Positions 1 through 5,603 of a DNA stretch of 5,603 nt are shown here, piece after piece (position 1 is the first letter of the stretch; every line of letters begins with the position of its first letter). The notes below the pieces were generated by a model, which was given only the letters and a program-made list of their open reading frames with translations, was not told the DNA's origin and did not search any database. The DNA is from DASUFI01 sp036274635 (lineage in GTDB: Bacteria; Planctomycetota; B15-G4). Location of the stretch: NCBI GenBank assembly GCA_036274635.1, contig DASUFI010000316.1, forward strand, positions 1 through 5,603. Reading direction: 5' to 3'. The position numbers were made by a program, and so were the translations under genes.

Positions 1-2
1 CC

Positions 3-1115
3 GTGGCCCGCAGCCTCGGCTTCAAGCTGCTGCGCGCGGACGGCGCCGCGCGCCGCGGTCGCTTTCGCACCACGCACGGCGAGGTGGAGACGCCGGCCTT
101 CATGCCCGTGGGCACGCAGGGTGCGGTCAAGGCCGTGCTGCCGCGCGACGTCGCCGCGACCGGCGCGCAGGTGCTGCTGGCCAACACCTACCACCTCAGC
201 CTCGAGGACCGCACCGAGCTGGTGGAGCGCGCGGGGGGCCTGCACGCCTTCATGGCCTGGGAGCGCACGGTGCTCACCGACAGCGGGGGCTTCCAGGTCT
301 TCAGCCTGCCGGGCCGCGAGGTGAGCGAGGACGGCGTCACCTTCCCGGGCGAGAAGGGCGGGCCGCGCCTCATGCTCGACCCCGAGGGCTCCATGGACAT
401 CCAGCGCCGCCTCGGCGCGGACATCGTCATGGCCTTCGACGAGTGCGTGGCGCACGACGCCGCGCGCCGCTACGTGGAGGCCAGCGTCGAGCGCACCGCG
501 CGCTGGGCGCGCCGCTGTCGCGACGCGACGCTGGCCGAGCACCAGTCGCTCTTCGGCATCGTGCAGGGCGGCCTGTTCGACGACCTGCGCCGGCGCTCGG
601 CCGCGCAGATCGCCGAGCTGGACTTCGACGGCACGGCCATCGGCGGCGTCTCGGTGGGCGAGGGCCACGAGCGCATGGTGCAGGTGGTGGCCTCGACGGC
701 GCCGCTCCTGCGCGAGGACCGGCCGCGCTACCTCATGGGCGTGGGGCTGCCCGAGGACATCCTGGCCGCCATCGAGCTGGGCATGGACATGTTCGACTGC
801 GTCATCCCCACGCGCTACGCCCGGGGCGGCACCCTCTTCACGCGCCGGGGCACCCTGCGCATCGGGGACAAGGCCTTCAGGCACGACGATTCGCCCGTGG
901 ACGCCCGCTGCAAGTGCATGGCCTGCGCGTCCTTCCCGCGCCTGGTGCTGCGGCATCTGCATTACGCCCACGAACCGGTGTTCGAGACGCTCGCCAGCGT
1001 GCACAATCTGCACTTCTACCAGGACCTGGTGGCCGAGGCGCGCCACGAGATCGAGCGCGGGCGCTTCGGCGACTGGAAGAAGGCCTGGTTGCGACGGTAT
1101 GGGGGCCAGGAGTGA
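3..1115 (+). CDS. tgt: Queuine/preQ1 tRNA-ribosyltransferase (tRNA-guanine transglycosylase)
   Basis: This cytoplasmic zinc enzyme swaps guanine-34 for preQ1 in GUN-anticodon tRNAs during queuosine synthesis. The frame gives 370 residues, the usual bacterial length (E. coli about 375). The N-terminal block with ARRGRF, VETPAFMPVGTQG and LANTYHL is typical. The general acid/base Asp is D93 in DSGGFQVFSL, and the nucleophile is D265 in MFDCVIPTRYARGG. Base-pocket motifs are FDEC, GIVQGG and GGVSVGE. The Cys of FDEC and the second Val of GGVSVGE are the bacterial preQ1-type residues, not the eukaryotic queuine type. The zinc site is C303, C305, C308 (CKCMAC) and H334 (HNLHFY). The GTG at base 3 puts the N terminus about four residues ahead of the E. 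coli start, so the gene is probably complete, but its ribosome site lies outside the window and an upstream start is possible. RYARGG replaces the more usual RNARNG after the nucleophile. A lipoprotein gene follows 46 nt downstream. Confidence 0.96.
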   Translation: MARSLGFKLLRADGAARRGRFRTTHGEVETPAFMPVGTQGAVKAVLPRDVAATGAQVLLANTYHLSLEDRTELVERAGGLHAFMAWERTVLTDSGGFQVFSLPGREVSEDGVTFPGEKGGPRLMLDPEGSMDIQRRLGADIVMAFDECVAHDAARRYVEASVERTARWARRCRDATLAEHQSLFGIVQGGLFDDLRRRSAAQIAELDFDGTAIGGVSVGEGHERMVQVVASTAPLLREDRPRYLMGVGLPEDILAAIELGMDMFDCVIPTRYARGGTLFTRRGTLRIGDKAFRHDDSPVDARCKCMACASFPRLVLRHLHYAHEPVFETLASVHNLHFYQDLVAEARHEIERGRFGDWKKAWLRRYGGQE

Positions 1116-1150
1116 AAGATCGGGCGGCCGCCTCCCAAGCAGGGGCCGCG

Positions 1151-1156
1151 AGGAGG
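1151..1156 (+). promoter_or_regulatory. Ribosome binding site AGGAGG of the lipoprotein gene
   Basis: AGGAGG lies 5 nt before the ATG at 1162. It decides the start: an in-frame candidate at 1099 overlaps tgt and has no such site, the in-frame GTG at 1156 overlaps the site itself, and the second ATG at 1165 is 8 nt away and remains possible. Starting at 1162 also puts a clean lipoprotein signal peptide at the N terminus. Confidence 0.8.
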
Positions 1157-1161
1157 TGTCC

Positions 1162-1929
1162 ATGATGCGAGCGACGGTGGTCCTGGCGGGACTCATCGGC
1201 CTCTCGGGCTGCGGTTTCGACGTGACGCAGTTCGGCGGCCACGATTACACGGAGCACCATGGCGTGCTCGTGGTGGACGGCACGCAGCTGCCCAACAAGC
1301 GCTGGGTGGCCGTGGACGTGCCCGTGGGCACGGGCTCGCTGGAGCTCAGCAGCGCGACGGCGGACATCGTGCTGTCCGGCTCGCCCGATGGGGCATCGCA
1401 CCTCGAGGTGCAGCTCTACACCGAGGTCGAGGGCGACGGCACCGTCAAGCTGGACGGCGGCAAGCTGGTCACGTCGTCGGCCGCCAACCGGCTGGTCGTC
1501 ATCAACGGCGCGCGCGGCACGCTGGCCAAGGGCATGCATCTGGAGCTGGCGAGCGGCACGGGCGACCTGCGGCTCGAGGGCCTGCCGGAGCTGAGCGAGG
1601 TGCGCCTGGAGAACGGCACGGGCGACGTGCGCCTGACGCAGTGCGGCACGGGCGACGTCGTGGTCGTCACGGGCACGGGCGAGATCCACCTCGACGGCCT
1701 GAAGGGCGGCAAGCTGGAGGTGAAGTCCGGCACCGGCGAGGCCAGCCTGGCGTCGTGCGCCGTCTCGATGATGAAGCTCGAGACGGGCACCGGCGACGTG
1801 ACGCTGAGCGAGTGCAGCTCGAGCCGCACGGACGTGAAGTCCGGCACCGGGGACGTCACGCTCGAAGGGCAGAACGTCCTCGGGACGACCAGCTATGACT
1901 TGGGGACGGGCAAGGTCCGCAACCGCTGA
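1162..1929 (+). CDS. Predicted lipoprotein with GTG[D/E] repeats, DUF4097-like beta-solenoid
   Basis: This is a 255-residue secreted protein of unknown function. Residues 1-17 form a short signal peptide (MMRATVVLAGLIGLSGC) with one Arg, a hydrophobic core and a lipobox LSGC, which predicts lipidation at Cys17. Gly at +2 gives no Asp inner-membrane retention signal by the E. coli rule. Residues 18-130 are beta-rich with one early GTG (56-58). Residues 132-250 form six repeats of 19-20 residues starting Gly-Thr-Gly-Asp/Glu at 132, 152, 171, 190, 209 and 228, with a final partial one at 248. Each has alternating hydrophobic residues (such as DVTL), as expected for beta-strands stacked in a solenoid. 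An extra GTGD sits inside the second repeat (162). Cysteines 161, 199 and 218 all occupy repeat position 10. The pattern resembles the DUF4097 putative-adhesin family, but that assignment is from pattern only. Its distance from tgt allows cotranscription; no functional link is evident. A role as a cell-surface structural or sensory protein is a guess. Confidence 0.85.
   Translation: MMRATVVLAGLIGLSGCGFDVTQFGGHDYTEHHGVLVVDGTQLPNKRWVAVDVPVGTGSLELSSATADIVLSGSPDGASHLEVQLYTEVEGDGTVKLDGGKLVTSSAANRLVVINGARGTLAKGMHLELASGTGDLRLEGLPELSEVRLENGTGDVRLTQCGTGDVVVVTGTGEIHLDGLKGGKLEVKSGTGEASLASCAVSMMKLETGTGDVTLSECSSSRTDVKSGTGDVTLEGQNVLGTTSYDLGTGKVRNR
1555..1911 (+). repeat. In-frame tandem repeat of about 57 bp encoding GTG[D/E] units
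   Basis: Six degenerate in-frame units of 57-60 bp start at 1555, 1615, 1672, 1729, 1786 and 1843, and a partial unit starts at 1903. Each opens with GGCACSGGSGAS-type DNA encoding Gly-Thr-Gly-Asp/Glu. Two units share a 17-nt identical stretch at 1720-1736 and 1834-1850, exactly 114 bp (two units) apart. The reading frame is kept throughout. The units have diverged enough that the repeat is best read as a protein-level solenoid with some recent duplication or conversion. Confidence 0.85.
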
Positions 1930-1945
1930 GGGATCCCCGGGGGCC

Positions 1946-1973
1946 TTGACGGCTGGCATCATCATGATATGAT
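1946..1973 (+). promoter_or_regulatory. Sigma70-like promoter of the sahR-ahcY operon
   Basis: The -35 box is TTGACG (1946-1951, 5 of 6 to consensus) and the -10 box is TATGAT (1968-1973, 5 of 6), with a 16-nt spacer. It lies in the 50-nt gap between the lipoprotein stop and sahR, and its AT-rich core stands out against GC-rich surroundings. Counting about 7 nt past the -10 box places the transcription start at about 1980, the A of the sahR ATG. The -10 box lies inside the inverted repeat 1956-1975. Just upstream, 1930-1945 holds overlapping short palindromes (GGGATCCC, CCCCGGGG) with no terminator-like T run. Confidence 0.75.
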
Positions 1974-1975
1974 GC
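1956..1975 (+). promoter_or_regulatory. Inverted-repeat operator, probably for the SahR-like repressor
   Basis: GCATCATCATGATATGATGC contains perfect 7-bp arms, GCATCAT (1956-1962) and ATGATGC (1969-1975), around 6 nt. Because the left arm is a CAT repeat, a second register also exists: CATCAT (1960-1965), 3 nt, ATGATG (1969-1974). The element covers the 3' part of the promoter spacer and the whole -10 box, so a bound protein would block RNA polymerase. The downstream gene encodes an ArsR-family HTH protein, and such repressors typically bind dyads overlapping their own promoter. Assigning the site to that protein is inference. No full copy was seen elsewhere in the window. Confidence 0.75.
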
Positions 1976-1979
1976 GCTG

Positions 1980-2951
1980 ATGGCCAATGCGGAGACGGGC
2001 ACGGTCCTGGACGCCCTGAGGGTTCTCGGGGATCCCACGCGCCTGCGCATCCTGGCCCTGCTGGCGCAGGCCGAGCTGGCCGTGGGCGAGCTGGCGCGGG
2101 CGCTGGGGATGAGCCAGAGCCGCGTGAGCAACCACCTCAAGCTCCTGCGCGAGGCGGACCTGCTCGAGGAGCGGCGCGAGGGCTCGTTCAGCTTCTGCCG
2201 TCTCCACGTGCCGGAGGGCGCGCCCGGCGACCTGTGGCGCGCGCTCTCGCCCGGCCTCGAGTCGCTGGAGGAGCGCAAGGCGGACAACCGCCGGCTGGCG
2301 GCCGTGCTGGCCGATCGCGCCGACAGCCGCTCCTTCTTCGACCGCATCGCCGGCGACTGGGACCTCATCGGCAGCGACTTCGCGCGCGGCACGGGCCGCC
2401 TGGAGGCGCTCTCCTGCCTCGTGCCGTCCGAGCTGGTGGTGGCCGACGTGGGCTGCGGAACGGGCTTCCTGGCGCGCGCCCTGGGGCGCCGCGCCTCGCG
2501 GGTCATCTGCATCGACACCTCGGGCGCCATGCTGGACAAGGCGCGCGAGAACCTGCGCGACGTGCCGGCGGCGCTGGAGTTCCGCCCCGGCGCCATGGAG
2601 GCGCTGCCGCTGCGCGACGGCGAGGTGGACGCGGCCTTCGCGCACATGGTGCTGCACCACCTCGCGGACGTGGCCACGGGCCTGCGCGAGATGGCGCGCG
2701 GCGTGAAGCCCGGCGGCCAGGTGGTGTGCGTGGACCTGCTGCCGCACCACGAGAGCTGGATGCACGACACCATGGCCGACACGCGCCTCGGGCTGGACCC
2801 GGCGGCGCTGCACAACGATTTCCGGGCTGCGGGCCTCGTGGACGTGGAGCGGGAGATGCTGGACGACGCCTACGTCGTCGAGCACCCCTCCGGCCGCAAG
2901 ATCAGCCTGCCGCTCTTCCTCATGCGCGGCCGCCGACCGGCCGCTCGCTAG
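1980..2951 (+). CDS. sahR: ArsR-family regulator fused to SAM/SAH-binding methyltransferase-like domain (SahR-like)
   Basis: This 323-residue predicted repressor controls the SAM cycle. Residues 8-75 are an ArsR winged helix: LGDPTRLRILALL, then ELAVGELARALGMSQSRVSNHLKLL with the recognition helix at about 45-57, and a wing at 63-75. The metal-sensing ELCVCDL motif of ArsR/SmtB reads ELAVGEL, so that metal site is absent. After a charged linker, residues 117-315 form a class I methyltransferase fold, with glycine-rich motif I VVADVGCGTGF (153-163), acidic D179 after strand 2 in VICIDTSG, and motifs GAMEALPLRDG and FAHMVLHHLAD. SahR proteins with this architecture repress ahcY, metE/metH, metF and metK in Proteobacteria and are released by SAH; ahcY lies 20 nt downstream here. 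The start at 1980 is nearly forced, because TGA at 1965 closes the frame and the only codon upstream that could initiate is a CTG at 1977. No Shine-Dalgarno precedes it. A true methyltransferase activity remains an alternative. Confidence 0.87.
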   Translation: MANAETGTVLDALRVLGDPTRLRILALLAQAELAVGELARALGMSQSRVSNHLKLLREADLLEERREGSFSFCRLHVPEGAPGDLWRALSPGLESLEERKADNRRLAAVLADRADSRSFFDRIAGDWDLIGSDFARGTGRLEALSCLVPSELVVADVGCGTGFLARALGRRASRVICIDTSGAMLDKARENLRDVPAALEFRPGAMEALPLRDGEVDAAFAHMVLHHLADVATGLREMARGVKPGGQVVCVDLLPHHESWMHDTMADTRLGLDPAALHNDFRAAGLVDVEREMLDDAYVVEHPSGRKISLPLFLMRGRRPAAR

Positions 2952-2959
2952 ACACCCCC

Positions 2960-2964
2960 AGGAG
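2960..2964 (+). promoter_or_regulatory. Ribosome binding site of ahcY
   Basis: AGGAG lies in the 20-nt gap after the sahR stop. It is 7 nt from GTG at 2972 and 13 nt from the in-frame ATG at 2978. The spacing favours the GTG as start; the difference is two residues (MAMK versus MK). Confidence 0.7.
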
Positions 2965-2971
2965 CTTTCCC

Positions 2972-4312
<1,341 letters not shown>

Positions 4313-4315
4313 GCG

Positions 4316-4339
4316 GTCGGCGGCTGCGAGGCTGCCGAC
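4316..4339 (+). terminator. Hairpin just after ahcY, candidate terminator without T tract
   Basis: A 9-bp stem starts 4 nt after the ahcY stop: GTCGGCGGC (4316-4324) pairs with GCTGCCGAC (4331-4339), with one G-U pair in RNA and a 6-nt loop TGCGAG. No run of T follows (TCCACTGG), so it is not a classical intrinsic terminator. It could stabilise the mRNA 3' end or act with Rho. Confidence 0.45.
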
Positions 4340-4353
4340 TCCACTGGCGATCC

Positions 4354-4423
4354 GGCGGCCGCAAGGCCGCCCGGCCGACTGCAAGCGCAGCGCCGGCGTC
4401 CGGTCCCCGCGGGCCGGGCGCTG
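4354..4423. other. Weaker hairpins in the ahcY-mrp gap
   Basis: GGCGGCC (4354-4360) and GGCCGCC (4365-4371) form a perfect 7-bp stem closed by a GCAA loop, a GNRA-type tetraloop if read as RNA. CTGC/GCAG (4379-4382, 4387-4390) gives a small 4-bp stem. CAGCGCC (4388-4394) and GGCGCTG (4417-4423) form a 7-bp outer stem around a GC-rich interior. In DNA this GC-rich, short stems are partly expected by chance, but the order and density continue the hairpin at 4316 and the stronger set at 4445. Confidence 0.5.
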
Positions 4424-4444
4424 GCGGGGTCCCCACGAAGGGAG

Positions 4445-4530
4445 TTGCGGCGGGCGGAGCCCGCCGCAAACCCGTCGAGGGAGATCCCGAATGGATCTCC
4501 CGGCGCGGGGCGGTACGCCGCCCCGCGCCG
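4445..4530. repeat. Cluster of three long perfect hairpins, possible REP-like or RNA element
   Basis: Three perfect palindromes lie nearly end to end. The first has 11-bp arms 4445-4455 and 4459-4469 with loop GGA. The second has 9-bp arms GGGAGATCC (4479-4487) and GGATCTCCC (4493-4501) with loop CGAAT. The third has 13-bp arms 4501-4513 and 4518-4530 with loop TACG, so it shares base 4501 with the second. Stems this long and perfect exceed chance even at high GC. No T tract follows on either strand, and no convincing reading frame runs through. A dispersed palindromic repeat, a structured 3' or 5' untranslated element, or a small RNA are all possible; the sequence alone does not decide. Confidence 0.7.
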
Positions 4531-4586
4531 CATGAAATCAAAGGGCTCTCGTTCTCGCGCGCGCCAGCATGCTGACCTATTCCCTT

Positions 4587-4614
4587 CTGACGAGCCTCGG
4601 CGCTCGTGTACCCT
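4587..4614 (+). promoter_or_regulatory. Weak candidate promoter of mrp
   Basis: CTGACG (4587-4592) resembles a -35 box (4 of 6) and TACCCT (4609-4614) a poor -10 box (3 of 6), with a 16-nt spacer. A start at about 4621 would fit the ribosome site at 4626. The dyad ACGAGC (4590-4595), 6 nt, GCTCGT (4602-4607) fills the spacer. The stretch 4531-4620 is less GC-rich than the hairpins before it, and nothing else was recognised in it. Confidence 0.25.
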
Positions 4615-4625
4615 CGTCGCCCGAG

Positions 4626-4630
4626 AGGAG
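4626..4630 (+). promoter_or_regulatory. Ribosome binding site of mrp
   Basis: AGGAG is 5 nt before GTG at 4636, which is the start that gives a full-length DUF59 domain. Confidence 0.7.
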
Positions 4631-4635
4631 CTTCC

Positions 4636-5603
4636 GTGGTCAGCAACGAACAGGTCCTGTCCGCGCTGCGCGCCGTGCAGGACCCCGATCTGCACAAGGA
4701 CGTCGTGACGCTGGGCTTCGTGAAGGACCTCGCGGTGCGCGACGGCAAGGTCTCGCTGCGCCTCGAGCTCACCACGCCCGCCTGCCCGGTCAAGGACGAG
4801 CTCAAGGCCCAGGCCGAGCGCGTCGTGCGCGCGCTGCCCGGCGTGCGCGAGGTCGAGGTGTCGCTGTCGGCCTCCGTCAAGGCGCCGCGGCCCGCGGGCG
4901 CCATCCTCCCCGGCGTGAAGAACGTCGTGGCCGTGGCCAGCGGCAAGGGCGGCGTGGGCAAGAGCACCGTGGCGGCCAACATCGCGCTGGCGCTGGCGGA
5001 CGACGGCGCCGCGGTCGGCCTGCTCGACGCCGACATCTACGGCCCTTCCATGCCCACCATGTTCGGCACGCGCGCGCGGCCGCAGCCGGCGGGCGAGAAG
5101 TCCATCCACCCGGTCTACGCGCAGGGCCTCAAACTCATGTCCATCGGCTTCCTGGTGGACCCGGACACGCCCATGGTCTGGCGTGGGCCGATGGTGCACG
5201 GCGCGCTGTCGCAGTTCCTCGAGCAGGTCGAGTGGGGGCAGCTGGACTACCTCATCGTGGACATGCCGCCGGGCACGGGCGACGCGCAGCTCACGCTGAC
5301 GCAGCGCGCGCCGCTGGCCGGCGCGGTCATCGTGACCACGCCGCAGGAGGTCAGCCTCGTGGACGCGCGCAAGGGCCTGAAGATGTTCGAGCAGGTCAAG
5401 GTGCCGCTGCTCGGCCTGGTGGAGAACATGGCCTTCTTCGCCTGCGACGGCTGCGGCAAGGAGCACGACCTGTTCCGCCGCGGCGGGGGGCGGCGCACGG
5501 CCGAGGCGCTGGGCGTGCCCTTCCTGGGCGAGGTGCCGCTCGAGCCGGAGGTGGTGCTGGCGGGCGACGAGGGCGTGCCCATCGTGCGGCGCGCGCCGCA
5601 GTC
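4636..5603 (+). CDS. mrp: Mrp/ApbC/Ind1-family iron-sulfur carrier ATPase, 3' end beyond window
   Basis: This P-loop protein of the MinD/ParA superfamily binds a [4Fe-4S] cluster between two subunits and hands it to target apoproteins in the cytoplasm. Translation from GTG 4636 gives 322 visible residues (MVSNEQVLSALRAVQDPDL...) and runs off the window; family members are about 350-370 residues, so only the C-terminal tail is missing. Residues 4-80 are a DUF59/MIP18 domain with DPDLHKDVVTLGFVKDL and TTPACPVKDEL. The ATPase follows: deviant Walker A GKGGVGKS (103-110), Walker A-prime region DADIYGPSMP (131 on), and MPPGTGD (210-216). The paired Cys C270 and C273 in ACDGCG are the conserved cluster-binding CxxC. 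It is separated from ahcY by 323 nt rich in hairpins and so is probably its own transcription unit. No key residue is missing in the visible part. Confidence 0.95.
   Translation, partial: MVSNEQVLSALRAVQDPDLHKDVVTLGFVKDLAVRDGKVSLRLELTTPACPVKDELKAQAERVVRALPGVREVEVSLSASVKAPRPAGAILPGVKNVVAVASGKGGVGKSTVAANIALALADDGAAVGLLDADIYGPSMPTMFGTRARPQPAGEKSIHPVYAQGLKLMSIGFLVDPDTPMVWRGPMVHGALSQFLEQVEWGQLDYLIVDMPPGTGDAQLTLTQRAPLAGAVIVTTPQEVSLVDARKGLKMFEQVKVPLLGLVENMAFFACDGCGKEHDLFRRGGGRRTAEALGVPFLGEVPLEPEVVLAGDEGVPIVRRAPQ

Noticed and set aside
1123..1132. GGCGGCCGCC palindrome after tgt as a terminator
   Set aside because: It is a 10-bp continuous palindrome with no loop or T tract, and such runs are common at this GC content.
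1099..1161. Upstream start of the lipoprotein gene at 1099 adding 21 residues
   Set aside because: It overlaps the end of tgt, has no ribosome site, and would bury the signal peptide behind a charged Arg-rich stretch. AGGAGG and ATG at 1162 give a clean lipoprotein signal.
1162..1169. ATGATGCG, matching a half-site of the sahR operator, at the lipoprotein start
   Set aside because: There is no inverted partner GCATCAT nearby, and the sequence is explained by Met-Met-Arg codons.
877..1965. 362-codon open frame on the minus strand across the end of tgt and the lipoprotein gene
   Set aside because: It is antisense to two supported genes, low in complexity and shows no motif.
1969..1980. Mini-ORF ATG-ATG-CGC-TGA overlapping the sahR start as TGATG
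   Set aside because: The predicted transcript begins at about 1980, so it would not be in the mRNA. The ATGs are explained by the operator arm.
2234..2971. Long upstream extension of the ahcY frame
   Set aside because: It lies inside sahR in another frame and reads as low-complexity Ala/Arg/Gly/Pro typical of an off-frame translation at high GC. The ahcY family start fits 2972.
4445..4708. Small + strand frame of 87 codons running from the hairpins into mrp
   Set aside because: It starts inside a palindrome, has no ribosome site, an Arg/Ser/Pro-rich off-frame composition, and overlaps mrp in the wrong frame.

Overview
This window comes from a very GC-rich bacterial chromosome (roughly 70% G+C by eye, with almost all third codon positions G or C). 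All genes lie on the + strand and are housekeeping or metabolic genes. There is no sign of phage, transposase, CRISPR or plasmid functions. A lipoprotein signal peptide and an ArsR-plus-methyltransferase regulator of the SahR type, known from Proteobacteria, point to a Gram-negative. A high-GC deltaproteobacterial or myxobacterium-like lineage is a reasonable guess, but the sequence does not prove it.

Layout. Positions 3-1115 encode Tgt, the tRNA-guanine transglycosylase of queuosine synthesis. After 46 nt comes a 255-residue predicted lipoprotein (1162-1929), whose C-terminal half is a regular 19-20-residue repeat beginning with Gly-Thr-Gly, probably a small beta-solenoid of the DUF4097 type. 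The 50-nt gap 1930-1979 holds a near-consensus sigma70-like promoter whose -10 box is covered by a 20-bp inverted repeat. This drives a predicted two-gene operon: an ArsR-type HTH fused to a SAM/SAH-binding methyltransferase-like domain (SahR-like, 1980-2951), then S-adenosylhomocysteine hydrolase (ahcY, 2972-4312). The 323-nt gap 4313-4635 is packed with perfect or near-perfect hairpins and then carries a weak candidate promoter. The last gene, mrp/apbC (4636 to beyond the window end), encodes an iron-sulfur carrier ATPase with an N-terminal DUF59 domain.

How the parts work together. The clearest system is the sahR-ahcY module. SAM-dependent methylations produce SAH, SAH is expected to bind the methyltransferase-like domain of the regulator and release it from the operator, and the induced AhcY then hydrolyses SAH to adenosine and homocysteine. 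This SahR logic is already described in Proteobacteria. What stands out here is the architecture. The start codon of sahR is fixed by an in-frame stop 15 nt upstream, has no Shine-Dalgarno sequence, and sits where the promoter geometry puts the transcription start, so the mRNA is probably leaderless. The other points worth a second look are the cysteine/leucine ladder in the repeat lipoprotein and the hairpin cluster between ahcY and mrp.
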